This document shows, one piece after another, positions 17,928 through 26,553 of a DNA stretch of 33,250 nt (positions are counted from its first letter, which is position 1; the number at the start of each line of letters is the position of its first letter). The position numbers and the translations under genes were made by a program. The notes beneath the pieces were generated by a model. That model was not told where the DNA came from and did no database searches. It saw only the letters and a list, made by a program, of their open reading frames with translations. Source of the DNA: Spirochaetaceae bacterium (GTDB taxonomy: Bacteria > Spirochaetota > Spirochaetia > SZUA-6 > Bin103). The stretch lies in contig JAPPNY010000235.1 in assembly GCA_028818385.1 (NCBI GenBank), forward strand, positions 22,339 to 55,588, in the 5' to 3' direction.

Positions 17928-20038
17928 CAGTCCGCCTCCAGGGTCATGCAGCCTTGGTCGGCCGCGGCCGCGCGCCAGCCGGGCGGCACTACCGTGGTCG
18001 AGTCGTACTCCTCGACGATCAGCGGGCCGGAGATGGCTCCGGAGCGCAGCGCGGGACGGTCCACCACGGGCGTGTCCAGCCAGCCGTGGCCGGGGCCGAA
18101 GTAGACGCGGCGGTCGGCCGGCGGGCGCGCCGGTCCCGAGGCGGTCAGACCGTCGCCGGGGTCGGGGTCGTCCGGCGAGCCGTTCCGGTCCCCGACGCCG
18201 CGGCCGATCACCCGCAGGCTCGCGACCTGCACCGGCTCCGGGACGCTGTAGCCGTAGGTGCGCCGGTGCTCGCGCGTGAACGCGGACTCGATCGCCGGCA
18301 GCTCCGCAGCGCCGAAGCGCTCGACCGGCAGGTCGACGGTGAGCTCCGAGGTCTGGCCCTCGTACTTCGCGTCCATCTGGATCTGCAACTGCTGCCGTGC
18401 CCCGTCGAACCCTTCGCGGGCCAGCAGCGCCCGGCACTCGCCGCCGATGCGGTCCAGGATCGCGTTGGCCCGCTCCACGTCGATCGCCGCCAGCGGCTGG
18501 TTGAGGGTCTGCACGAAGTGGTGCTCGACCTCCGCGAACAGCAGCCCGAAGGCGCTGAACACGCCGGGCGACCGCGGGACGATCACGCGGGCGATGCCCA
18601 GGCTCGCCGCCAGGCCGGCCGCGTGCACGGGCCCGCTGCCGCCGAAGGCGATCATCGCGAAGCGCCGCGGGTCGCGCCCGCGCTCGCTGGAGACCGCGCG
18701 CAGTGCGCCGCCCATCTTCACGTTGGCCAGGGTGTGCACGCCCCAGGCCGCCTCGGTCTCCGTGAGGCCGGCCGGCTCCGCCAGCCGCTCGCGCAGTGCC
18801 GCGCGCGCCCGCTCGGCGTCGATCGGGAAGGTGCCGCCGAGCAGGTGCTCGGGATTCAGGAAACCCAGCGCCACGTCGGCGTCGGAGACGGTCGGCTCGG
18901 TGCCGCCCGCGCCGTAGCAGACCGGTCCGGGCACCGCGCCGGAGGAGTGGGGCCCGATCTGCAGGCCTCCCGCACGGTCCACCCAGGCGATGCTGCCGCC
19001 GCCGGCGGACACCTCGGCGATGTCGATGGTCGGCACGCGCAGCACGTAGCCGGCGCCGCGCAGCAGGCGGTGGCCGGCGTTCATGCCGCCGCCGACCTCG
19101 CACTCGGGCGCCAGCAGTACCTGGTTGCCCTCGACGATCGACGCCTTGGCCGTGGTGCCGCCCATGTCGAAGGTGATCAGGTCGGCCTGGCCGAGGCGGG
19201 CGCCCATCTCGGCGGCGCCGATCACCCCGGCGGCCGGCCCCGACTCGATGCAGTACATGGGCTTGCGCGCGGCCAGCTCGACCGGCATCAGCCCGCCGTT
19301 GGACTGCATCACGGTCACCGGCGCGTGCGTGCCGGCGCGGCGCAGCTCGGCGACCAGCCGCTGCAGGTAGCGCTCCACGACCGGTCGGATGTAGCCGTTG
19401 ATGACGGTCGTGCTGGTGCGCTCGTACTCGCGCGCTTCCGGCAGCAGCTCGCTGGACAGGGAGACATCCATGGCGGGCAACGCGGCGCGGAGCGCCTCGC
19501 CCATGCGCTGCTCGTGCTCGGGATTGGCGTAGGAGTGCAGCAGGGACACCGCCACGGAGGAGACGCCCGAGTCCCGTACCGCAGCCACCGCGCGCTCCAC
19601 GTCACCGGCGTCGAGCGGTGCGAGCACCCGGCCGTGCGCATCGACGCGCTCGCGCACCTCCAGGCGCAGGCGCCGCTCCACCAGCGGCGGCGGCTTGCGG
19701 TAGTAGAGGTCGTAGAGCCGGGGCGTGCGCAGCCGGGCGATCTCCAGCACGTCGCGGAACCCCTCGGTGGTGATCAGCGCCAGCGCCGCGCCCTTGCCCT
19801 CCAGGATGGCGTTGGTCGCGACCGTGAAGCCGTGCACGATCTCGGCCACGCCGGCGGCGGGCAGGTCCAGCTCGGCCAGCGCGTCCGCGAGGCCGCGCAG
19901 CACGCCACGGCCGTAGTCGTCCGGGGTGCTCGCCACCTTGACCACGGCGGACCGGCCGCCCTCGGTCAGGGCGACGACGTCGGTGAAGGTCCCGCCGATG
20001 TCGACGCCGACGCGGCATGCTGGTCTCGACTCAGTCAT
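17927..20038 (-). CDS. hyuA: Hydantoinase/oxoprolinase subunit A
   Basis: ATP-using subunit of the same enzyme, 703 residues (typical 680-710), made of Hydant_A_N and Hydantoinase_A domains with an actin/ASKHA-like fold. The first phosphate loop is GVDIGGTFTDVVAL (residues 11-24) and the second is TFDMGGTTAKASIV, with SAGGGSIAWVD and AFGGSGPVHAAGLA further on. ATG 20038 is chosen because family members begin a few residues before the first loop. A GTG nine codons earlier (20065) lacks a ribosome site, while GGAG lies 14 bases before the chosen ATG. It is divergent from the AAA-like gene at 20155 with a short shared upstream region. It forms a two-gene operon with subunit B. Confidence 0.92.
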   Translation of the reverse strand: MTESRPACRVGVDIGGTFTDVVALTEGGRSAVVKVASTPDDYGRGVLRGLADALAELDLPAAGVAEIVHGFTVATNAILEGKGAALALITTEGFRDVLEIARLRTPRLYDLYYRKPPPLVERRLRLEVRERVDAHGRVLAPLDAGDVERAVAAVRDSGVSSVAVSLLHSYANPEHEQRMGEALRAALPAMDVSLSSELLPEAREYERTSTTVINGYIRPVVERYLQRLVAELRRAGTHAPVTVMQSNGGLMPVELAARKPMYCIESGPAAGVIGAAEMGARLGQADLITFDMGGTTAKASIVEGNQVLLAPECEVGGGMNAGHRLLRGAGYVLRVPTIDIAEVSAGGGSIAWVDRAGGLQIGPHSSGAVPGPVCYGAGGTEPTVSDADVALGFLNPEHLLGGTFPIDAERARAALRERLAEPAGLTETEAAWGVHTLANVKMGGALRAVSSERGRDPRRFAMIAFGGSGPVHAAGLAASLGIARVIVPRSPGVFSAFGLLFAEVEHHFVQTLNQPLAAIDVERANAILDRIGGECRALLAREGFDGARQQLQIQMDAKYEGQTSELTVDLPVERFGAAELPAIESAFTREHRRTYGYSVPEPVQVASLRVIGRGVGDRNGSPDDPDPGDGLTASGPARPPADRRVYFGPGHGWLDTPVVDRPALRSGAISGPLIVEEYDSTTVVPPGWRAAAADQGCMTLEAD

Positions 20039-20154
20039 CGATCGCCACTCGGCTCCTTCGGTCACTGTAGCAACCGATCCGGCTCCGTGCCTCGGCGCGC
20101 CCGGCCGCGGCCGGAGGTTTGGAGCGGCTGCCGGTGGCGACGTAGGATGGCGCG

Positions 20155-21702
20155 GTGACCAGGCGCCGACTGCCGATCGGGATGCAGACGTTCAGCAAGC
20201 TGCGGGAGCAGGACTGCTACTACGTGGACAAGACCCCGTACATAGCTCAGCTCCTCGCAGGAGGCACCCACTATTTCCTGTCGCGTCCGCGGCGGTTCGG
20301 CAAGAGCCTGTTCCTGGATACGCTGAAGGAGTTGTTCGAGGGCAACCAGGAGCTGTTCGAGGGCCTGTACATCCACGACGGCCACGACTGGTCGCAGCGC
20401 CACCCGGTGGTCCATCTGGACTTCGGCCGCGGGAACTTCAGGGATCCCGGTCTGCTGGAAGCCAACGTCATGGAGCAACTCGCCGCCGCCGAGCGTCGCA
20501 CGGGCGTGGCGACCGAGTACCTGACGGCGCCCGGACGCTTCGCGTACTTGCTGGAAGCGCTGCATGAGCGGACCGGGCAGCGGGTCGTGGTGCTGGTCGA
20601 CGAGTACGACAAGCCGATCCTGGACGCCCTGGAGGACGCGGAGGCGGCGCGGACCAACCGCGACTACCTGCGCGGCCTGTACGGCGTGATCAAGTCGTGC
20701 GACGCACACGTGCGCTTCACGTTCCTCACCGGCATCAGCAAGTTCTCCAAGGTCAACCTGTTCTCGCAATTGAACAACCTCACCGACATCACCCTCGATC
20801 GGCGCTACTCGGCGATCTGCGGCTACACCGAACGGGACCTGGACACGGTGTTCACGCCGGAACTTGCCGGGCTGGACCGCGAGCGGGTGCGCGAGTGGTA
20901 CAACGGCTACGGCTGGCGCGGCGCGGAGAAGGTGTACAACCCGTACGACGCGCTGCTGTTGTTCGATAGCCGCGAATTCAAGGGCCACTGGTTCGAGACC
21001 GGGACGCCGGCGTTTCTGGTGGAGACGATGTTCGACCGCGGGGTCTCCTCGGTATCACTGGATCGGACGGTGAGCACGGAGGAGTTGCTGTCGGCGTTCG
21101 ACGTGGATCGCATCGGCACGGAGGCGCTGCTGTTCCAGACCGGCTATCTGACGATCACGGGAGAGGAGGAGCTGGGCGGCGAGGCGCTGTACCGCCTGGG
21201 CTATCCGAACCGGGAAGTTCGGCAAAGCCTCAATCGGGTTCTGCTGCGCCATCTGGTCCAGGACACCACGCAGCAGACGGCGAACAGCATCCGCCTGGAG
21301 CGGCTGCTGGCGGCGCACGATTGCGAGGGATTGCGGGAGCTGTTCCACGCGTTCTTCTCGAGCATCCCGTACGAGTGGTACACCAACAATGATATCGCGA
21401 GGTACGAGGGCTACTACGCGAGCGTGTTCTATTCCTACTTCGTGGCGCTGGGATACGAGGTCGCGGTGGAGGAGTCGAGCAGCCACGGCCGGCTGGATAT
21501 GGCGGTGCGCGCCGGTGGGCACGTCTATCTGTTCGAGTTCAAGGTGGCGGAGATGGCCTCGCCGGGCTCCGCCCTAGCGCAGTTGCAGGCGCGGGGATAC
21601 GCAGACAAGTACCGTGCTCGCGGCGAGCCGATCCACCTGATCGGGGTCGAGTTCAGCCGTGACACGCGCAACGTAACGGCGTTCGAAGTGGCGGATGCCT
21701 GA
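20155..21702 (+). CDS. AAA-ATPase-like protein with C-terminal PD-(D/E)XK nuclease domain
   Basis: A 515-residue protein of the AAA-ATPase_like (PF09820) plus PDDEXK_9 (PF08011, formerly DUF1703) family. The N-terminus has LPIGMQTFSKLREQDCYYVDKT. The P-loop is RPRRFGKS (44-51) and Walker B is VVVLVDEYDKPI (144-155), followed by the sensor-like FTFLTGISKFSKVNLFS. The C-terminal nuclease core has Asp448 in GRLDM and Glu461/Lys463 in LFEFKVAE, so the catalytic triad looks intact. The start is GTG 20155, after AGGA. This family is found in multicopy in many anaerobes, Bacteroidota and spirochaetes. Its function is unestablished; mobile-element or defence roles have been suggested. Its GC is like the flanking genes. 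Confidence 0.9.
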   Translation: MTRRRLPIGMQTFSKLREQDCYYVDKTPYIAQLLAGGTHYFLSRPRRFGKSLFLDTLKELFEGNQELFEGLYIHDGHDWSQRHPVVHLDFGRGNFRDPGLLEANVMEQLAAAERRTGVATEYLTAPGRFAYLLEALHERTGQRVVVLVDEYDKPILDALEDAEAARTNRDYLRGLYGVIKSCDAHVRFTFLTGISKFSKVNLFSQLNNLTDITLDRRYSAICGYTERDLDTVFTPELAGLDRERVREWYNGYGWRGAEKVYNPYDALLLFDSREFKGHWFETGTPAFLVETMFDRGVSSVSLDRTVSTEELLSAFDVDRIGTEALLFQTGYLTITGEEELGGEALYRLGYPNREVRQSLNRVLLRHLVQDTTQQTANSIRLERLLAAHDCEGLRELFHAFFSSIPYEWYTNNDIARYEGYYASVFYSYFVALGYEVAVEESSSHGRLDMAVRAGGHVYLFEFKVAEMASPGSALAQLQARGYADKYRARGEPIHLIGVEFSRDTRNVTAFEVADA

Positions 21703-21748
21703 CGCAGACGCTCCGGCAGCGGCCTGAGCCGCAACCGCCCAGATATTC

Positions 21749-22324
21749 CTACTCCGTATCCAGGAAGGTCTCGGCCAGGGCGTAGACGCAGGAGCTGCGG
21801 TCGCCGCCGATGGAAGAGCGCCAGATGTCGCGTGTGAACGGCGTGCCCGGCACGCGGCGTCCGTTCAGATGGATCTCCGCCTCTTCGGCGAAGTACAGCA
21901 CGGTGAAGCACCAGTCGCCGGGGCGCAGGTGGCCGTGCGCGACGACCGGCGGCTCCGCCACGAACCAGCGCGCGGATACCTCGGTGCCGGCGAACCGGTA
22001 TCGCCAGCCGGACCCTGGCTGTCCCTCACCGGTGCGCTCGAATGTGGCCTGCCGCACCGGCAGGTCGCCGTGGTGGTAGTCCGACCGGCCGGCGAAGAAC
22101 CGCTCCCTGGCGAACGTGGCCGCGTCGTCGTTGTCGGTGGCGATCACGTGCGCGCCGTCCACGCCCGGCACGTGAATGACCGCCACGTTACCCGGCCCGG
22201 CCGGGGAGACGCGCAGGTGGTAGTGGCTGACCACCGACGTTTCGTCCGAGCCCGGCTCGCGGATCATGCAGATCCAGTGCTCGCCGCTCCACGACAGGTC
22301 GCCCTGGACGATCTCCAGCGCCAT
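21749..22324 (-). CDS. Conserved-looking protein of unknown function (191 residues)
   Basis: I do not recognise the family. From ATG 22324 it reads MALEIVQGDLSWSGEHWICM and is soluble-looking, rich in beta-strand patterns, aromatic residues and His. Examples are SHYHLRVSPAGPGNVAVIHV, YHHGDLPVRQATF, WRYRFAGTEVSARWF and GDWCFTVLYFAEEAEIHLNG. There is no signal peptide or membrane helix. It lies ten bases after the thioredoxin reductase stop and ends that operon, so co-expression with redox genes is likely. No strong ribosome site is visible. The frame is open upstream across trxB, but that part is a shadow. The cupin-like or jelly-roll look is only an impression. Confidence 0.65.
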   Translation of the reverse strand: MALEIVQGDLSWSGEHWICMIREPGSDETSVVSHYHLRVSPAGPGNVAVIHVPGVDGAHVIATDNDDAATFARERFFAGRSDYHHGDLPVRQATFERTGEGQPGSGWRYRFAGTEVSARWFVAEPPVVAHGHLRPGDWCFTVLYFAEEAEIHLNGRRVPGTPFTRDIWRSSIGGDRSSCVYALAETFLDTE

Positions 22325-22334
22325 GGTTCGGCCG

Positions 22335-23324
22335 CTATCCGTGAGCGTCCAGGAAGCGCTCGGCTTCGAGGGCGGCCATGCAGCCGGTGCCGGCGGCGGT
22401 GACCGCCTGGCGGTAGACCTTGTCCTGGACGTCCCCGCAGGCGAACACGCCGGCCACGCTGGTGGCGGTGCTGTCGGCGGCGGTGAGCACGTAGCCGGTG
22501 TCGTCGGTGTCGAGCTGGCCTTCCAGGAACTCGGTGTTTGGCTGGTGACCGATGGCGAAGAAGAGGCCGCCGGCCTCCATCTCGCGCTCCTGGCCCGCGG
22601 CCTTGTCGTGCACGCGCACCCCGGCCAGCAACTGGTCGCCGAGCACCTCGACCAGCTCCGTCTGCCAGGAGATGCTGATCTTGTCGTTCGCAAGCACCCG
22701 CTGCTGCATGGTCTTGGAGGCGCGCATCATGTCGCGCCGCACCAGGATGGTCACCGAGGAACCGTAGCGGGTCAGGAACAGCGACTCCTCGCAGGCGGTG
22801 TCTCCGCCGCCGATCACGACCAGCGGCTTGTCGCGGAACACCGGCAGCGCGCCGTCACATACCGCGCACGCGGAGATCCCCTTCTGCCACAGCCGCTCCG
22901 TGCCCGGCACCTCCAGCCGCTTGGCGGTGGCGCCGGTGGCGATGATGAGGGTGCGCGCCCGCACGCTCTCGCCGTCGGCGACCACCGTGAACGGGCGCTC
23001 GCTCAGGTCCACGCGGTCGACGGTGACCGTCTCGATGCGGGCGCCGCAGTTCACCGACTGCTGGCGGTAGAGCTCGGTGAGCTCTATGCCGCCGACACCG
23101 GTCGGGAAGCCGGGATAGTTCTCGACGTCGGTGGTGGTGGTGAGCTGGCCGCCGGCCGCCACGCCGCCGGCCATGAAGCCCTCGTACAGCAACGGGTCCA
23201 GCAGGGCGCGGCCGGCGTAGATGGCCGCCGTGTGCCCGGCCGGACCCGAGCCGACAATGACGACGTTTTCCGTGCGGCCGTTCCCGTCGGCGCCGTTCCC
23301 GGCCGCGCTGTCCGTCGTGCTCAG
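22335..23324 (-). CDS. trxB: Thioredoxin reductase (NADPH)
   Basis: FAD flavoprotein that passes electrons from NADPH to thioredoxin, 329 residues (E. coli 321). FAD loop GSGPAG lies at 25-30, GGQLTTTTDVENYPGFP at 58-74 and the redox pair CAVC at 153-156. The NADPH loop VIGGGDTACEE follows, then GVFACGDV near the C-terminus; all catalytic landmarks are present. No ATG, GTG or TTG lies in frame between the upstream sod stop and the FAD loop. CTG 23324, six bases after TGAGG, gives a natural N-terminus and is proposed as the start, with the gene beginning nine bases after sod. It is part of the dus-sod-trxB-unknown operon. Which thioredoxin it serves is not shown here. Confidence 0.9.
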   Translation of the reverse strand: MSTTDSAAGNGADGNGRTENVVIVGSGPAGHTAAIYAGRALLDPLLYEGFMAGGVAAGGQLTTTTDVENYPGFPTGVGGIELTELYRQQSVNCGARIETVTVDRVDLSERPFTVVADGESVRARTLIIATGATAKRLEVPGTERLWQKGISACAVCDGALPVFRDKPLVVIGGGDTACEESLFLTRYGSSVTILVRRDMMRASKTMQQRVLANDKISISWQTELVEVLGDQLLAGVRVHDKAAGQEREMEAGGLFFAIGHQPNTEFLEGQLDTDDTGYVLTAADSTATSVAGVFACGDVQDKVYRQAVTAAGTGCMAALEAERFLDAHG

Positions 23325-23332
23325 GGGTTGCC

Positions 23333-23941
23333 TCAGCCCGCCGCTGCGTAGCGCTCGGCGACCGCGGCCCAGTCGATCACGTTGTAGAACGCGGTGATGT
23401 AGTCGGGGCGCCGGTTCTGGTAGTTCAGGTAGTAGGCGTGCTCCCACACGTCGATGCCCAGGATCGGCGTGTCGCCCTGGGACAGGGGGCTGTCCTGATT
23501 GCCGGTGCTGTAGACCGCCAGGCCGCCGCCAGCCTTGACCACCAGCCATGCCCAGCCGGAGCCGAAGCGGGTGGTGGCCGCGTCCGTGAACGCCTCCTTG
23601 AAGCCGTCGAAGCTGCCGAAGGCCGCGTCGATCGCGCCGGCCAGGTCGCCGGAGGGGGCACCGCCGCCGTTGGGGCCGATCACGGTCCAGAACAGCGTGT
23701 GGTTGGCGTGGCCGCCACCCTGGTTCTGCACCGCGGCGCGCTTGCCGTCGGGCACCGCGCCCAGGTTGCTGAGGATCGACTCGATCGACTGGCTCTCCAG
23801 GTCGGTGCCGGCGACCGCGTCGTTCAGCTTGCCGACGTAGGCGTCGTGGTGCTTGTCGTGGTGAATCCGCATCGTCTGCTCGTCGATGTGCGGCTCGAGG
23901 GCGTCGTATGCGTAGGTGAGGGGTGGGACCGAGAAGGCCAT
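23333..23941 (-). CDS. Superoxide dismutase, Fe/Mn family
   Basis: Cytoplasmic superoxide-detoxifying enzyme, 202 residues, full length. Metal ligands fit the family: His27 in RIHHDKHH, His81 in HANHTLFW, Asp164 and His168 in DVWEHAYY. Gly-rich GGGHANH and Gln149 in GNQDSPL favour the Mn or cambialistic form over the Fe form, whose second-shell Gln sits elsewhere; this is inference. ATG 23941 has AGGAG seven bases upstream. It lies 42 bases after dus and nine before trxB, making an oxidative-stress pair within one transcript. No signal peptide. Confidence 0.95.
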   Translation of the reverse strand: MAFSVPPLTYAYDALEPHIDEQTMRIHHDKHHDAYVGKLNDAVAGTDLESQSIESILSNLGAVPDGKRAAVQNQGGGHANHTLFWTVIGPNGGGAPSGDLAGAIDAAFGSFDGFKEAFTDAATTRFGSGWAWLVVKAGGGLAVYSTGNQDSPLSQGDTPILGIDVWEHAYYLNYQNRRPDYITAFYNVIDWAAVAERYAAAG

Positions 23942-23983
23942 GGGTAGACTCCTGTTTCGGGTCTGGATTTGGCCGTGAGGATA

Positions 23984-25081
23984 CTAACCGGCCGTTTTCA
24001 CCGTCAACTCGACGGCGCCGTTTCGGCGGGTCGCCCAGGCATCGGCCGAGGCCAGCGCGTGCGCCCGATCGTGCGCCCGCCGCAGCGACTCCGCGCCGAT
24101 CACGGGGCCGACGATCCGCTCCACGTCGGCCACCGAGCGGGTCTCCATCAGCTCCATGCGCAGCCGCCTGGCGCCATGAAAGCCGCCGACGTAGGCCTTG
24201 AAGTGGCGCCGCATGTCGACGAAGTTCTTGCGGCCCGCGAACAGCAGGTCGTACACCAGCGCGTGCGCGAGCATCGTCTCCACCGCCACGCGCAGGTCGC
24301 CCGGACCGCCGGCCGCGGAGAACAGCCAGGGGTTGCCGAACACGCCGCGGCCGATCATCACGCCGTCGGCGCCGGTCTCGGCGGCCAGCGCGCGGCCCTG
24401 CTCCAGCGAGCGCACGTCGCCGTTGCCGACGATCGGCACGCCCGTGCCGTGCGCCAGCTCGCACGCCCGCCGCACCGCGTCCCAGTGGGCGGGCACCTCG
24501 GAACGCTCCTTGATCGTGCGGGCGTGGATGGCGATCGCCGCCGGGCGCGCGCCCAGGAGCCGGCCGATCCACTCCTCGACGATGTCGGAGGCGTCCCCGA
24601 TGCGGGTCTTCACCGACACCGGCAGATCGCCGGCGCCGGCCCGCGTCGCGTCGATGATCTCCACCGCCAGGTCGGGATCGCGGATCAGGGCGGCTCCGGC
24701 CTTCTGGCGCAGGACGGCGCGGTCGGGGCAGCCCATGTTGATGTCCACCCCGTCGAAGCCGAGCTCGACCGCCAGCTCCGCGCAGCGCCGGAACTGCTCC
24801 GGGACCGAGCCGAAGAACTGAGCGATCACCGGCCGCTCGCACTCGGCGAACTCCAGGTCGACCATCAGCCGCGGCGCGCCGCGCGAGCACAGGCCGGCCA
24901 CCGACGTGAACTCCGTGTAGACGGCGTGCGGGCTCGAGCACTCGGTGATGACGCGGCGGAAGGCGGTGTCGGTGGCGTTGGCCATCGGCGCCACCACGAA
25001 GAACGGCCGCGGCAGGTCGTCCCAGAAGGAACGGGCCTGGACGGCCGGCCGGTCGCCCGCGTGTAGTATGGTGCCGCTCAT
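23984..25081 (-). CDS. tRNA-dihydrouridine synthase
   Basis: FMN enzyme that reduces specific uridines in tRNA to dihydrouridine, 365 residues. N-terminal FMN-binding strand FVVAPMANATD (28-38), catalytic Cys118 in INMGCPD, Lys158 in VSVKTRIG and His186 in IHARTIKE. NGDV and GRGVFGNPWLF are the late phosphate-binding blocks. The DusB/DusA/DusC subtype is not clear. The ATG at 25081 overlaps the ATG of lipA on the other strand (CATG). No good alternative start lies downstream before the first conserved strand, so this start is likely right. First gene of the dus-sod-trxB operon. The last 50 or so residues are less conserved in appearance. Confidence 0.9.
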   Translation of the reverse strand: MSGTILHAGDRPAVQARSFWDDLPRPFFVVAPMANATDTAFRRVITECSSPHAVYTEFTSVAGLCSRGAPRLMVDLEFAECERPVIAQFFGSVPEQFRRCAELAVELGFDGVDINMGCPDRAVLRQKAGAALIRDPDLAVEIIDATRAGAGDLPVSVKTRIGDASDIVEEWIGRLLGARPAAIAIHARTIKERSEVPAHWDAVRRACELAHGTGVPIVGNGDVRSLEQGRALAAETGADGVMIGRGVFGNPWLFSAAGGPGDLRVAVETMLAHALVYDLLFAGRKNFVDMRRHFKAYVGGFHGARRLRMELMETRSVADVERIVGPVIGAESLRRAHDRAHALASADAWATRRNGAVELTVKTAG

Positions 25082-25961
25082 GACGCCGAAGCCGGAGTGG
25101 CTGCGGGTGCGCCTGTCATCCGACCCGCGCTATTTCCAGGTCCGCGAAATCGTCCGTTCACAGAAGCTCCATACCGTATGCGAGGAGGCGCGCTGCCCCA
25201 ACATCCACGAGTGCTGGGGCACGCACGGCACCGCCACCTTCATGATACTGGGCAATATATGCACGCGGCGCTGCCGCTTCTGCTCCGTGGAGACCGGGTT
25301 GCCCGGCAGCGTGGACGCCGACGAGCCGCGCCGCGTCGCCGAGTCCGTGGTGCAGATGGGGCTCCGCCACGCGGTCATCACCATGGTGGCGCGTGACGAC
25401 CTGCCGGACGGCGGCGCCCTGGCGATGGCGCACACGGTGCGGGCGATCCGCTCCGCCACCCCCGGCTGCCGGATCGAGGTCCTGCCCTCCGACCTGGCCG
25501 GCCCCGACCTCGTCGTCGACCCGTCCTCGGTGGAGACGCTCGTCGACAGCGGCCCGGACATCATCGCCCACAACCTGGAGACCATCCGGAGGCTGACCCC
25601 GGCGGTCCGCTCGCACTCCGACTACGACCGCTCGCTCGGCTTCCTGCGCACGGTCAAGGAGCTGTCACCGGAGGCGGTCACCAAGTCCAGCCTGATGCTG
25701 GGGCTGGGCGAGGAGGCAGGCGAGGTCGTCGATGCCATGGACGACCTGCGCGCGAACGGCGTGGACATCCTCAACCTGGGCCAGTACCTGCAGCCGGGGC
25801 GCACGCAGTTGCGCGTCAAGCGCTTCTGGCGCCCGGACGAATTCGACCGGCTGAAGCGCATCGCCCTGGACCGTGGCTTCCGGCACTGTGACGCGGGGCC
25901 GTTCGTCCGCTCCAGCTACCACGCCGAGGAACAGGCGGTCGCTGCGGCCTGCCCGGCCTGA
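25080..25961 (+). CDS. lipA: Lipoyl synthase
   Basis: Radical-SAM enzyme that inserts two sulfurs into octanoyl-carrier domains of 2-oxoacid dehydrogenases and the glycine cleavage H protein, 293 residues. The auxiliary cluster CX4CX5C is Cys34, Cys39, Cys45. The radical-SAM CX3CX2C is Cys61, Cys65, Cys68. The C-terminal RSSY motif (277-280), whose Ser ligates the auxiliary cluster, is intact. ATG 25080 gives a family-like start (MTPKPEWLRV). An in-frame ATG at 25068 would add four residues, and neither has a clear ribosome site. A TAGTAT box at 25064-25069 could be a -10 element for a very short leader. No lipB is in the window. Confidence 0.95.
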   Translation: MTPKPEWLRVRLSSDPRYFQVREIVRSQKLHTVCEEARCPNIHECWGTHGTATFMILGNICTRRCRFCSVETGLPGSVDADEPRRVAESVVQMGLRHAVITMVARDDLPDGGALAMAHTVRAIRSATPGCRIEVLPSDLAGPDLVVDPSSVETLVDSGPDIIAHNLETIRRLTPAVRSHSDYDRSLGFLRTVKELSPEAVTKSSLMLGLGEEAGEVVDAMDDLRANGVDILNLGQYLQPGRTQLRVKRFWRPDEFDRLKRIALDRGFRHCDAGPFVRSSYHAEEQAVAAACPA

Positions 25962-26016
25962 GGAGTCGCGCAGGCGATGGATGCAGACAATACGGGCGAC
26001 GGGGATCCAGGCACCT

Positions 26017-26036
26017 CAACGGGCACCCACCCGTTG
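26017..26036. other. Short hairpin downstream of lipA
   Basis: Seven-base perfect inverted repeat CAACGGG (26017-26023) and CCCGTTG (26030-26036) with a six-base loop, 55 bases after the lipA stop and 45 before the next gene. There is no U-tract, so termination is doubtful. It could instead be an operator for the antitoxin-like gene, as such genes often bind inverted repeats upstream of themselves. Confidence 0.3.
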
Positions 26037-26081
26037 GTGATATGCTGGGTTGCCGAACGGGCGGCGTTCCAGGGGTAAGGC

Positions 26082-26282
26082 GTGAGCACGATTGAAGAGC
26101 TCAAAGCAGAGATAGAGCGGCTTCCCGGCGACGAGCGTGCCGAGTTGGCGCGATGGCTCTCAGAACGTCAGTGGGAGCGCTGGGACACCCAGATCAAGGC
26201 TGATTCGCGAGCTGGAAGCCTGGATTTCCTGATCCATGAAGCCCGAGCGGAGAAGTCTGAGGGCAGCCTCAAGAACCCGTAA
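26082..26282 (+). CDS. Small antitoxin-like protein, partner not seen
   Basis: A 66-residue protein starting at GTG 26082 after GGGGTAAGG. It reads MSTIEELKAEIERLPGDERA, then WLSERQWERWDTQI, LDFLIHEA and a charged end. This layout matches small antitoxin-type proteins that usually precede a RelE/ParE-like toxin: an amphipathic N-terminal helix, a WERWD-type centre and LDFL near the C-terminus. Here no toxin-like frame follows. The next 350 bases carry no convincing gene, so it appears orphaned. No mobile element is seen beside it. The family assignment is from memory of the pattern, not from a search. Confidence 0.7.
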   Translation: MSTIEELKAEIERLPGDERAELARWLSERQWERWDTQIKADSRAGSLDFLIHEARAEKSEGSLKNP

Positions 26283-26553
26283 CTCTGGGGAGTCGGTGAT
26301 CGGTTCTGGCCGCTTCTTCTCCACCGGCCGGCCCGGATCCCGCTTCTGTATCCGTGCCGGAACCTGTAGCTGTCCCTCTGCCGGTGCTGCCGCCTGCAGG
26401 TCCTCGATCCACCCAAGTGTATCCGATGGTAGTAACGCAGAGCAAGATAGCCACCCTGTCACAGGTGACCCGGGACCCGGTAGGTTTGGAATCTGTTAGT
26501 CCAGAGCGGCCCGCCGACTATTCGCTTCTCCATTCTAAAGGCTTGTTTAGCAA
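26283..26553. other. Gene-free stretch after the antitoxin-like gene
   Basis: Open frames here are short, Arg/Ser/Pro-rich and overlap on both strands, with no protein-like pattern. The position is where a toxin gene would be expected, but no RelE/ParE-like sequence could be read in any frame. Composition falls from GC-rich to AT-rich towards the right end. Confidence 0.5.

Noticed and set aside
17928..19103. Apparent 998-residue protein made by extending hydantoinase B upstream
   Set aside because: The extension is Arg/Gly/Pro shadow sequence inside subunit A; the true start is the TGATG overlap at 17927.
21719..21732. Hairpin GCGGC-CTGA-GCCGC after the AAA-like gene
   Set aside because: Only five base pairs and no U-tract; too weak to call a terminator.
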